DNA of 64,000 nt, from the NCBI RefSeq assembly GCF_000023925.1, contig NC_013169.1:1302001-1366000 (forward strand), in the 5' to 3' direction. The position numbers were made by a program, and so were the translations under genes. Below are positions 34,799-42,434 of the stretch, piece after piece. The DNA is from Kytococcus sedentarius DSM 20547. GTDB taxonomy: Bacteria > Actinomycetota > Actinomycetes > Actinomycetales > Dermatophilaceae. How positions within the stretch are numbered: position 1 is the stretch's first letter; every line of letters begins with the position of its first letter. Under the pieces are notes generated by a model that saw nothing but the letters and a program-made list of their open reading frames with translations, made no database searches and was not told the DNA's origin.

Positions 34799-35263
34799 TC
34801 AGCCGCGCGGCGCGGTCAACAACGAGCAGGTGAGGCGGGAGCTGCAGACGCGCTTGCCCGCATCGTCGGTGATGACGATCTCGTAGGTGGCCGACGAGCG
34901 GCCGCGGTGCACCGGGGTGGCCACGGCGTGCACGGAGCCGCTGCGGACGGCGCGGTGGTGGGTGGCGTTGATGTCCACCCCGACGGCGGCCCGGTCCGGC
35001 CCGGCGTGCAGGGCGGCGGCGATGGAGCCCACCGTCTCGGCCAGCACCACGCTCGCCCCGCCGTGGAGCAGGCCGTAGGGCTGGGTGTTGCCCTCCACCG
35101 GCATGGAGGCCGCGACCCGCTCGGGAGTCGCCTCGGTGACCTCGATCCCCATCCGGGTCGACAGCGCACCGGGACCCGCGGAGAAGACCCGCGCCATCTC
35201 CTGCTCGACGGTGGGCGCAGCCTGAGGACGGGGGGCGCTGGGGGAGGGGGTGGGCTCGCTCAC
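34799..35263 (-). CDS. PaaI-family hotdog thioesterase
   Basis: The 154-residue hotdog-fold protein has a Pro-rich N-terminal tail, then the core with GLLHGGASVVLAETVGSIA, the region carrying the catalytic Asp/Glu and Gly residues of PaaI-like thioesterases, and VGVDINATHHRAV. It probably hydrolyses an acyl-CoA, with entesterase-like aromatic or hydroxybenzoyl thioesters as possible substrates. The GTG at 35263 is preceded on the minus strand by GAAGGAG. It is divergent from polA across 47 bases. Confidence 0.88.
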   Translation of the reverse strand: MSEPTPSPSAPRPQAAPTVEQEMARVFSAGPGALSTRMGIEVTEATPERVAASMPVEGNTQPYGLLHGGASVVLAETVGSIAAALHAGPDRAAVGVDINATHHRAVRSGSVHAVATPVHRGRSSATYEIVITDDAGKRVCSSRLTCSLLTAPRG

Positions 35264-35280
35264 GGTTGCTCCTTCGTCGA

Positions 35281-35303
35281 CTGTCGGTGTCGAGGCTTAG
35301 GCT
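35281..35303 (+). promoter_or_regulatory. PafBC-type promoter of polA, leaderless
   Basis: CTGTCGGTG (35281-35289), eight bases, then TAGGCT (35298-35303). This matches TTGTCRGTG-N8-TANNNT at all fixed positions but the first. Seven bases after the -10 element comes the polA GTG, so transcription should begin at or next to the start codon and give a leaderless mRNA. Confidence 0.72.
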
Positions 35304-35310
35304 GCCATGC

Positions 35311-38025
35311 GTGACTCGCCTGCTGCTGCTCGACGGACACTCGCTCGCCTACCGCGCCTTCTTCGCCCTGCCCGCGGAGAACTTCTCCACGGCCACCGGC
35401 CAGCACACGAACGCGGTGTACGGCTTCACCTCCATGCTCATCAACGTGCTGCGCGACGAGCAACCCACACACGTGGCCGTGGCCTTCGACCTCTCCCGCC
35501 AGACCTTCCGCAGCGAGGAGTACGCCGAGTACAAGGCCGGCCGGGCCAAGACCCCGGACGAGTTCGCCGGGCAGGTCTCGCTGGTGCAGGAGGTGCTCGA
35601 CGCGATGGGGATCGCGCACGTGAGCAAGGAGGGCTTCGAGGCCGACGACGTGATCGCCACCCTGACCACTGCCGCGCGCTCGGCCGGCATGGAGGTGCTG
35701 ATCTGCTCGGGCGATCGCGATGCCCTGCAGCTGGTGGACGAGAAGGTCACCGTGCTGTACCCGCGCAAGGGGGTCTCGGACCTCGCGCGCATGACGCCCA
35801 CTGCGGTCGAGGAGAAGTACGGCGTGCCTCCCGAGCGCTACTCGGACCTTGCGGCCCTGGTGGGGGAGAGCGCCGACAACCTGCCCGGGGTGCCGGGGGT
35901 GGGCCCCAAGACCGCGGCCAAGTGGCTGGGCCTGTACGGCGATCTCGGGGGCGTGGTCGACCACGCCGACGCCATCAAGGGCAAGGCCGGCCAGAACTTC
36001 CGCGACCACCTCGACCAGGTGCTGCGCAACCGTCGGCTCAACCAACTGGTCACGGACGTGGAGCTGCCGCTGACTCTGGACGCCGCGGCCTGGGACACCT
36101 TCGACCGGGAGAAGGTCCACGAGGTCTTCGACGCCCTGGAGTTCCGGGTGCTGCGCGACCGCATGTTCGAGTACCTCGGGGTGGAGGGTGCCGAGGTCAC
36201 CGAGGCGGTGCAGGTGCAGACCTCGCTGATCGCCCCCGACGCCCTGGCCGACTGGCTGGCCGCGCACCCCGAGGGCGTGCTGGGCCTCGAGCTGGTCCTG
36301 CCTGCCCCGGCCAGCGTGGCGGGCCGTCACCGCACGGAGCCGCAGGGACTGGCCCTGGCCTCGGAGCAGGAGACCGGCTGGTTCGAGCTCGCCGGCCGCA
36401 CGCCCGCGGACGAGGCAGCCCTGGCCGCGCTGCTGGCCGCGGCCGGCGACCGGCTGGTGGTGCACGACGTCAAGCGCGTGGTGCACGCGCTGCGCGAGAT
36501 CGGCCTGCGGCTCGAGACGGTGGCCGTCGACACCGCGCTCGCGGCCTACCTGGTGCGCCCGGACCAGCGCTCCTACGACCTCGCGGACCTGTGCCTGCGG
36601 CACCTCCAACGGGAGCTGCCCACCGCGGAGGACTCCGGCCCGGGGGAGGCCCTGTTCGACGCGAGCGAGGTGGACGGCAGCACCGACGGCCTCACGACGG
36701 CTGCGCGCACCGCAGCGCTGCGGGCGGCGGCGGTCCGCGAGCTGGCACCGGTGCTGCAGCAGGAGGTCGAGGACATCGGGGCCGCGGGTCTGGAACGGGA
36801 CCTCGAGCTCCCGCTGGCGCGCCACCTCGTGGCCATGGAGGCGACGGGCATCGCCGTGGACACCGACCGTCTGGACGCGCTGGAGGGCGAGTTCGCCGAC
36901 CAGGTGGCGCAGGCGACCGCCGACGCCCACGCCGCCATCGACGACCCGGGCGTCAACCTGGGCTCGCCGAAGCAGCTGCAGGAGGTGCTCTTCGAGCGGC
37001 TGGGGCTGCCGAAGACCAAGAAGACCAAGACCGGGTACACCACGGACGCCGACGCCCTGGTGTGGCTCCGCGCCCAGGCCTCCGAGGGCTCCACGGCCGA
37101 GACCTTCCTGGAGGCGCTGCTGCGCCACCGTGACGTCACGCGCTTGCGCTCGACGGTGCAGGGGCTGCAGAAGGCCGTGGACGCTGACGGCCGCATCCAC
37201 ACCACCTACCAGCAGACCATCGCGGCCACCGGGCGTCTGAGCAGCGTGGACCCGAACCTGCAGAACATCCCGATCCGCACCGAGGCGGGCCGTCGGATCC
37301 GTGAGGTGTTCGTGGTGGGCAGCGGGTTCGACCACCTCATGAGCGCCGACTACAGCCAGATCGAGATGCGCATCATGGCGCACCTCTCGGGCGACGAGGG
37401 CCTCATCGAGGCCTTCCGAGCCGGGGAGGACCTCCACCGCTACGTGGGCTCCAAGGTCTTCCAGGTGGCCCCCGAGGAGGTCACGGCCGAGATGCGCGCC
37501 AAGGTCAAGGCCATGTCCTACGGCCTGGCCTACGGGTTGTCCTCGTTCGGCCTGAGCAAGCAGCTGGGCATCACGCCCGCGGAGGCCTCGGCCCTCATGG
37601 ACGAGTACTTCGCCCGCTTCGGGGGGGTGCGCGACTACCTGCGGGCGGTGGTCGACGAGGCCCGCCGCACCGGGTACACCGAGACGATGCTGGGCCGGCG
37701 CCGCCCGCTGCCCGACCTCGCGAGCACCAATCGGCAGCGCCGGGAGATGGCCGAGCGGATGGCGCTCAACGCCCCGATTCAGGGCTCGGCGGCCGACGTC
37801 ATGAAGCTGGCCATGCTCAAGGTGGAGGATGCCCTCGACGCCCAGAGGTTGGCCTCCCGGGTGCTGCTGCAGGTGCACGACGAACTGGTGCTGGAGGTCG
37901 CCCCCGACGAGGGGTCGGCCGTCGAGGCGCTGGTCCGCGAGGCGATGGGCAGCGCCCTCGACCTGGACGTGCCGCTGGACGTCAGCATCGGCACCGGGCG
38001 CTCCTGGCACGACGCCGCACACTGA
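35311..38025 (+). CDS. polA: DNA polymerase I
   Basis: Pol I fills repair gaps and removes RNA primers. The 904-residue protein has a 5'-3' exonuclease domain (1-290; LLLLDGHSLAYRAFF, CSGDRDALQLV, GVPGVGPKTAAKWL), an inactive 3'-5' exonuclease-like domain and the polymerase domain with DYSQIEMR starting at Asp680, KAMSYGLAYGLSSFGLS and QVHDELVLEV. The proofreading DxE motif is replaced by GLELVL, as in other actinobacterial Pol I proteins. GTG 35311 matches the conserved N-terminus; the longer in-frame opening at 35266 would cross its own promoter. A strong terminator follows. Confidence 0.97.
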   Translation: MTRLLLLDGHSLAYRAFFALPAENFSTATGQHTNAVYGFTSMLINVLRDEQPTHVAVAFDLSRQTFRSEEYAEYKAGRAKTPDEFAGQVSLVQEVLDAMGIAHVSKEGFEADDVIATLTTAARSAGMEVLICSGDRDALQLVDEKVTVLYPRKGVSDLARMTPTAVEEKYGVPPERYSDLAALVGESADNLPGVPGVGPKTAAKWLGLYGDLGGVVDHADAIKGKAGQNFRDHLDQVLRNRRLNQLVTDVELPLTLDAAAWDTFDREKVHEVFDALEFRVLRDRMFEYLGVEGAEVTEAVQVQTSLIAPDALADWLAAHPEGVLGLELVLPAPASVAGRHRTEPQGLALASEQETGWFELAGRTPADEAALAALLAAAGDRLVVHDVKRVVHALREIGLRLETVAVDTALAAYLVRPDQRSYDLADLCLRHLQRELPTAEDSGPGEALFDASEVDGSTDGLTTAARTAALRAAAVRELAPVLQQEVEDIGAAGLERDLELPLARHLVAMEATGIAVDTDRLDALEGEFADQVAQATADAHAAIDDPGVNLGSPKQLQEVLFERLGLPKTKKTKTGYTTDADALVWLRAQASEGSTAETFLEALLRHRDVTRLRSTVQGLQKAVDADGRIHTTYQQTIAATGRLSSVDPNLQNIPIRTEAGRRIREVFVVGSGFDHLMSADYSQIEMRIMAHLSGDEGLIEAFRAGEDLHRYVGSKVFQVAPEEVTAEMRAKVKAMSYGLAYGLSSFGLSKQLGITPAEASALMDEYFARFGGVRDYLRAVVDEARRTGYTETMLGRRRPLPDLASTNRQRREMAERMALNAPIQGSAADVMKLAMLKVEDALDAQRLASRVLLQVHDELVLEVAPDEGSAVEALVREAMGSALDLDVPLDVSIGTGRSWHDAAH

Positions 38026-38051
38026 GCGGATCCCGCCCGCTGGGCGTCGAC

Positions 38052-38096
38052 ACGACGGCGGGCCCGCAGGGAGTTCCCCCGCGGGCCCGCCGTCGT
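38052..38096. terminator. Bidirectional terminator between polA and fhs
   Basis: A perfect 16-bp stem (38052-38067 with 38081-38096) closes a 13-base loop. It lies between the convergent polA and fhs genes and can serve both. The downstream tracts are not U-rich, as usual in this GC range. Confidence 0.85.
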
Positions 38097-38132
38097 CTCA
38101 CTGGCCCGGAACCGGCTTACGTCGAGGTCGAC

Positions 38133-39827
38133 TCAGAACAGGCCGACGACGTTCCCCTGCTCGTCGAGGTCGATGCGCTCGGCACCCGGGTGCTTCGAGA
38201 GCCCCGGCATGGTCATGATCGACCCGGCCAGTGCGTAGACGTAGCCGGCGCCCGCGGCGAGGCGGACCTCGCGGATCGGCAGGGTCCACCCGGTTGGGGC
38301 CCCCTTGAGGTTCGGGTCGTGACTCAGCGACATCTGGGTCTTGGCGATGAGCACCGGCAGCTCGCCGTACCCGCGCTCGGTGTACTGCTCCAGGGCCCTG
38401 CGCGCCGCGGGCTCGAAGCTCACCCCATCGGCCCCGTAGACGCCGGTGGCGATCTTCTCGATTTTGGTGGCCAACGGGTCGGAGAGCTCGTAGGTGGGCG
38501 TGAAGGAGGTCTCCTCCTCGCAGGCCTCGGCGACCACGCGGGCGAGCTCGCGCGCGCCCTGGCCGCCCTCGGCCACGTGCGTGGAGACCGCCACGCGGGC
38601 GCCCTCCTCGGTGGCGATGCGGCGGATCACCTCGTGCTCGCTGTCGTGGTCGGTGGGGAAGGCGTTGATGGCCACCACCGGCTGCACGCCGAAGGAGCGG
38701 ATGATGGACAGGTGCTTGCGGAGGTTGGGGGCGCCGGCCTCCACGTCGGCCGGTCCCTCGGCCAGCATCTCCGCGGGCAGCTCCTTGCCGAGCTTCACCT
38801 GGAAGCGGTCCGAGTGGGCCTTGAGCGCGCGGACCGTGACCACGACGACCGCGGCGTCCGGGGTCAGGCCGGCGGCGCGGCACTTCACGTTGAAGAAGCG
38901 CTCGGCACCCATGTCGGCGGCGAACCCGGCCTCCGTCACCAGGAAGTCCCCGGCCCGGGAGCCGATGCGGTCGGCCACCACCGAGGAGTTGCCGGTGGCG
39001 ATGTTGCCGAACGGGCCGGTGTGGATGAGGGCCGGGGTTCCCTCCAGGGTCTGCAGCAGGTTGGGCTTCAGCGCGTCGCGCAGCAGCACCGCCATCGCGC
39101 CGGCCGCCTTGAGGTCCTCGGCCGTCACCGGCTCGCCGGCCTTCGTCCAGCCGACGACGATGCGGCCGAGACGCTCGCGCAGGTCGGCCAGCGAGGTGGC
39201 CAGGGCGAGGATCACCATCACCTCGCTGGCGGCGGTGATGTCGAAGCCGGACTGGCGGGTCACGCCGTCCATGGGCCCGCCGTTGCCCTCGATGATGGCG
39301 CGCAGCGCGCGGTCGTTGATGTCCAGGACGCGGCGCCACTCGACCGTGTGGATGCCGAGCTCGTTGCCGTGGTGGAGGTGGTTGGAGACCATGGCCGCCA
39401 GCAGGTCGTGGGCCGCGGTCACGGCGTGGAAGTCACCGGTCAGGTGCAGGTTGAGCACCTCCATGGGCACCACCTGCGAGTAGCCACCGCCGGCGGCCCC
39501 GCCCTTGATGCCGAAGACCGGGCCCAACGACGGCTGACGCAGCGCGAGCACGGGGGAGTGGCCCTCCTTCGCCAGGCCCTGGGCCAGCCCGACCGCGGTG
39601 GTCGTCTTGCCCTCGCCGAAGGGCGTGGGGGTCACGGCGGTCACCACGACGTACTTGGCCTGCGGCCGGTCGGCCAGCTGGTCGATGGTGGAGAGGTCCA
39701 CCTTCGCGACGTGGTGGCCGTAGGGCTCGAGCTGGGCGGTGTCGATCCCCATGTCCTGCGCCACATCGAGGGGGCTGCGGAGCTGGGCGTCGCGGGCGAT
39801 CTCGATGTCTGAGGGCAGAGGCGTCAT
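38133..39827 (-). CDS. fhs: Formate-tetrahydrofolate ligase
   Basis: Fhs makes 10-formyl-THF from formate, THF and ATP, supplying purine synthesis and Fmt. The 564-residue protein has the ATP-binding TPTPFGEGKTTTAVG (about 66-80), the long conserved RQPSLGPVFGIKGGAAGGG, and later TGPFGNIATGNSSV and INAFPTD. ATG 39827 is chosen because homologues begin with ...DIEIARDAQL; a 58-codon in-frame extension upstream is unconserved and runs into the rpsA leader. It interrupts the usual polA-rpsA neighbourhood on the opposite strand. Confidence 0.95.
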   Translation of the reverse strand: MTPLPSDIEIARDAQLRSPLDVAQDMGIDTAQLEPYGHHVAKVDLSTIDQLADRPQAKYVVVTAVTPTPFGEGKTTTAVGLAQGLAKEGHSPVLALRQPSLGPVFGIKGGAAGGGYSQVVPMEVLNLHLTGDFHAVTAAHDLLAAMVSNHLHHGNELGIHTVEWRRVLDINDRALRAIIEGNGGPMDGVTRQSGFDITAASEVMVILALATSLADLRERLGRIVVGWTKAGEPVTAEDLKAAGAMAVLLRDALKPNLLQTLEGTPALIHTGPFGNIATGNSSVVADRIGSRAGDFLVTEAGFAADMGAERFFNVKCRAAGLTPDAAVVVVTVRALKAHSDRFQVKLGKELPAEMLAEGPADVEAGAPNLRKHLSIIRSFGVQPVVAINAFPTDHDSEHEVIRRIATEEGARVAVSTHVAEGGQGARELARVVAEACEEETSFTPTYELSDPLATKIEKIATGVYGADGVSFEPAARRALEQYTERGYGELPVLIAKTQMSLSHDPNLKGAPTGWTLPIREVRLAAGAGYVYALAGSIMTMPGLSKHPGAERIDLDEQGNVVGLF

Positions 39828-39852
39828 GCAGTCATCCTGCACCACGGTCGGT

Positions 39853-39882
39853 TTGGGGTGCGAGGGGTCGCGCAGGTAGGGT
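39853..39882 (+). promoter_or_regulatory. Candidate rpsA promoter in the 281-base fhs-rpsA gap
   Basis: TTGGGG (39853-39858) and TAGGGT (39877-39882) are 18 bases apart, predicting a 5' leader of about 220 nt for rpsA. The leader holds a direct repeat (CCGTGAGAAG, twice, from 39909). A long leader would fit S1 autoregulation, but I cannot identify a defined structure. Confidence 0.35.
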
Positions 39883-40108
39883 TGCGGGGCGCGTCCCGTG
39901 TGCGGGCCCGCGTGAGAAGTACCGTGAGAAGCACTCAGCAGTGCCCAGCAGTCATCCGGCACGACCTGACACGCACACAGCAGTATCCAGTACCTGTCCA
40001 CTCGGACCCCCGAGCAACGACCGGCGGACCGGACCCCGTGGTGAGCCCACGGGCCGGGTCATTGGTCGCGGGGGCCCCATCCCAACTGTCCATCGGAGTT
40101 CCTACTAC

Positions 40109-41587
40109 ATGACTTCCACCCCCACCGCTGCTCCTGTTGCCGACTTCGCCTCGCAGGAGGAGCTGCTCGCCGCCATCGACGAGACGATGAAGAACTTCGA
40201 CGATGGCGACATCGTCGAGGGCACCATCGTCAAGGTCGACCGCGACGAGGTGCTGCTTGACATCGGCTACAAGACCGAGGGCGTCATCCCGTCCCGTGAG
40301 CTGTCGATCAAGCACGACATCGACCCCGACGAGGTCGTCGTCGTCGGCGACACCGTCGAGGCCCTGGTCCTCCAGAAGGAGGACAAGGAGGGTCGCCTGA
40401 TCCTGTCCAAGAAGCGCGCCCAGTACGAGCGCGCCTGGGGCACGATCGAGCAGATCAAGGAGGACGACGGCGTCGTCACCGGTTCGGTCATCGAGGTCGT
40501 CAAGGGTGGCCTCATCGTCGACATCGGCCTGCGCGGCTTCCTCCCCGCCTCCCTCGTGGAGATGCGTCGGGTCCGCGACCTCCAGCCCTACGTGGGCCAG
40601 GAGATCGAGGCCAAGATCATCGAGCTCGACAAGAACCGCAACAACGTCGTGCTCTCCCGCCGCGCCTGGCTGGAGCAGACCCAGTCCGAGGTGCGCACCT
40701 CCTTCCTCAAGGAGCTGCAGCGCGGTCAGGTCCGCCCCGGTGTCGTGTCCTCCATCGTCAACTTCGGTGCCTTCGTGGACCTGGGTGGCGTCGACGGCCT
40801 GGTGCACGTCTCCGAGTTGTCCTGGAAGCACATCGACCACCCGGGCGAGGTCGTCGAGGTCGGCCAGGAGGTCACCGTCGAGGTCCTGGACGTCGACATG
40901 GACCGCGAGCGCGTCTCCCTGTCGCTCAAGGCGACCCAGGAGGACCCGTGGCAACTCTTCGCCCGGACCCACGCCATCGGCCAGATCGTGCCCGGCAAGG
41001 TCACGAAGCTGGTCCCCTTCGGTGCGTTCGTGCGCGTCGAGGACGGCATCGAGGGCCTGGTGCACATCTCCGAGCTGGCCGAGCGCCACGTGGAGCTGCC
41101 GGAGCAGGCCGTGCAGGTGGGCCAGGAGGTCTTCGTCCGCGTCATCGACATCGACCTGGAGCGTCGCCGCATCAGCCTCTCGCTGAAGCAGGCCAACCAG
41201 GTGGGCACGGACATCGAGGACTTCGACCCGACCCTCTACGGCATGGCCGCCGAGTACGACGAGCAGGGGAACTACAAGTACCCCGAGGGCTTCGACCCGG
41301 AGACCAACGAGTGGCTCGAGGGCTACGACGCGCAGCGTGAGGCCTGGGAGAAGGAGTACGCCGAGGCGCACGCCCGCTGGGAGGCCCACCGCGCCCAGAT
41401 CGAGAAGGCTGCGCAGGAGGACGCCGAGGCCGCCTCGGCTCCGGCTGCGTCGACCTCCTACTCCTCCGGTGGCCCGTCCACCGAGGACACCGGTGCCGAC
41501 TCCGGCGCGGGTCTGAACATGGGTGAGGGCACGTTGGCCTCCGACGAGGCCCTGGCCGCCCTGCGCGAGAAGCTCACCGGCAACTGA
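40109..41587 (+). CDS. rpsA: 30S ribosomal protein S1
   Basis: S1 binds mRNA and brings it to the 30S subunit. The 492-residue protein contains four S1/OB domains (roughly 34-105, 120-185, 207-275 and 292-362) recognisable from repeats such as GTIVKVDRDEVLLDIGYKTEG and VVSSIVNFGAFVDLGGVDGL. After residue 370 comes a Glu/Ala/Tyr-rich helical region and a Ser/Gly-rich tail ending ALAALREKLTGN. Four domains is normal for Actinobacteria, against six in E. coli. ATG 40109 follows CGGAG; upstream in-frame codons are unconserved. Its codon use is the most biased in the window. Confidence 0.96.
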   Translation: MTSTPTAAPVADFASQEELLAAIDETMKNFDDGDIVEGTIVKVDRDEVLLDIGYKTEGVIPSRELSIKHDIDPDEVVVVGDTVEALVLQKEDKEGRLILSKKRAQYERAWGTIEQIKEDDGVVTGSVIEVVKGGLIVDIGLRGFLPASLVEMRRVRDLQPYVGQEIEAKIIELDKNRNNVVLSRRAWLEQTQSEVRTSFLKELQRGQVRPGVVSSIVNFGAFVDLGGVDGLVHVSELSWKHIDHPGEVVEVGQEVTVEVLDVDMDRERVSLSLKATQEDPWQLFARTHAIGQIVPGKVTKLVPFGAFVRVEDGIEGLVHISELAERHVELPEQAVQVGQEVFVRVIDIDLERRRISLSLKQANQVGTDIEDFDPTLYGMAAEYDEQGNYKYPEGFDPETNEWLEGYDAQREAWEKEYAEAHARWEAHRAQIEKAAQEDAEAASAPAASTSYSSGGPSTEDTGADSGAGLNMGEGTLASDEALAALREKLTGN

Positions 41588-41623
41588 GGTCCGGCGCCCC
41601 GGCGCCGCCGAGGCAGGCCAGGA

Positions 41624-41655
41624 GGCCCCCGTCCCACACTCGTGGGGCGGGGGCC
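41624..41655 (+). terminator. rpsA terminator
   Basis: A 14-bp stem (41624-41637 with 41642-41655, one G-U pair) with the four-base loop ACTC, 36 bases past the rpsA stop and just before the coaE promoter, followed by TTC. Confidence 0.8.
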
Positions 41656-41675
41656 TTCGCCGTGCCCGGCGGTCC

Positions 41676-41681
41676 TAGGCT
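41676..41681 (+). promoter_or_regulatory. Leaderless -10 element of coaE
   Basis: TAGGCT ends seven bases before the coaE ATG, so the transcript should start at the start codon. It follows directly on the rpsA terminator. No -35 box and no TTGTCRGTG motif is present. Confidence 0.55.
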
Positions 41682-41688
41682 GGAGCGC

Positions 41689-42291
41689 ATGACACGCATC
41701 GCGCTGACCGGTGGGATCGCCGCCGGCAAGTCCACCGTGGCCCGCCGCCTGGCGGAACTGGGGGCCGCCGTCATCGACGCCGACCTGCTGAGCCGGGAGG
41801 TGGTGGCCCCGGGTACCGACGGTCTGGCCGCCGTCCGGGAGCGGTTCGGCCCCGGTGTGATCGGCGCCGACGGGGCGCTGGACCGCCCCGCCCTGGGGGA
41901 GCTCGTGTTCTCCGACGAGGGCGCGCGCCGTGACCTGGAGGGCATCATCCACCCCCGCGTGCGCGAGCGGGCGGCCGAGCTGGCCGCCGCGGCCCCCCAG
42001 GGCTCGCCGGTGGTCCAGGACATCCCGCTGCTGGTCGAGACCGGACAGGCGGGCGACTTCGACCTCGTGCTGGTGGTGCAGGCGCCCCGGGAGCAGCGGG
42101 TGCAGCGGATGGTCGACGACCGGGGGATGACGCCCGAGGAGGCCACGTCCCGCATCGGCGCCCAGGCCAGCGACGCCGAGCGGGCGGCGGTCGCCGACGT
42201 GCTGCTGGACAACTCCGGAACCGTCGAGGAGCTGCTCGCCCAGGTGGACCGGGCCTGGCGGGAGCGGGTGCAGCCCGCCGTCGCCGACTGA
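41689..42291 (+). CDS. coaE: Dephospho-CoA kinase
   Basis: CoaE phosphorylates dephospho-CoA, the last step of coenzyme A synthesis. The 200-residue protein starts MTRIALTGGIAAGKSTVARRL with its P-loop at about 8-16, followed by VIDADLLSREVVAPG, IIHPRVRERA, PLLVETG and a lid containing REQRVQRMVDDRGM. Actinobacterial CoaE often has a fused GrpB-like domain; this one lacks it. ATG 41689 is supported by the adjacent -10 box; an in-frame upstream opening at 41662 is rejected. Confidence 0.95.
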   Translation: MTRIALTGGIAAGKSTVARRLAELGAAVIDADLLSREVVAPGTDGLAAVRERFGPGVIGADGALDRPALGELVFSDEGARRDLEGIIHPRVRERAAELAAAAPQGSPVVQDIPLLVETGQAGDFDLVLVVQAPREQRVQRMVDDRGMTPEEATSRIGAQASDAERAAVADVLLDNSGTVEELLAQVDRAWRERVQPAVAD

Positions 42292-42319
42292 GGCGCCGCC
42301 ACCCCCACGACGGCGGCCG

Positions 42320-42370
42320 CCCGGCAGGACGACGGGGACGGCCGGCGGGACGACGGGGACGGCCGGCGGG
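42320..42370. repeat. 21-bp tandem repeat, two and a half copies
   Basis: Units at 42320-42340 and 42341-42361 differ at two or three bases, with a 9-base partial third unit. The unit contains GGACGACGGGGACG. It lies between the coaE stop and the terminator shared with the BCCT gene; no function is evident. Confidence 0.7.
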
Positions 42371-42387
42371 CGGTTCGACACGACGAA

Positions 42388-42415
42388 GGGCCGCCTCCCG
42401 GGTGGGAGGCGGCCC
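42388..42415. terminator. Terminator between coaE and the BCCT gene
   Basis: A perfect 12-bp stem (42388-42399 with 42404-42415) with a four-base loop. It can end both the plus-strand coaE transcript and the convergent minus-strand transporter transcript. Confidence 0.8.
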
Positions 42416-42434
42416 CTGGTCACGACCGGGAGGG

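Noticed and set aside
36210-36420. Loss of proofreading motifs in polA considered a mutation
   Set aside because: Degenerate 3'-5' exonuclease domains are normal for actinobacterial Pol I; the frame is intact.
39909-39985. Short repeats in the rpsA leader considered as a CRISPR remnant
   Set aside because: Units are about 10 bases, irregularly spaced, without spacers or cas genes.
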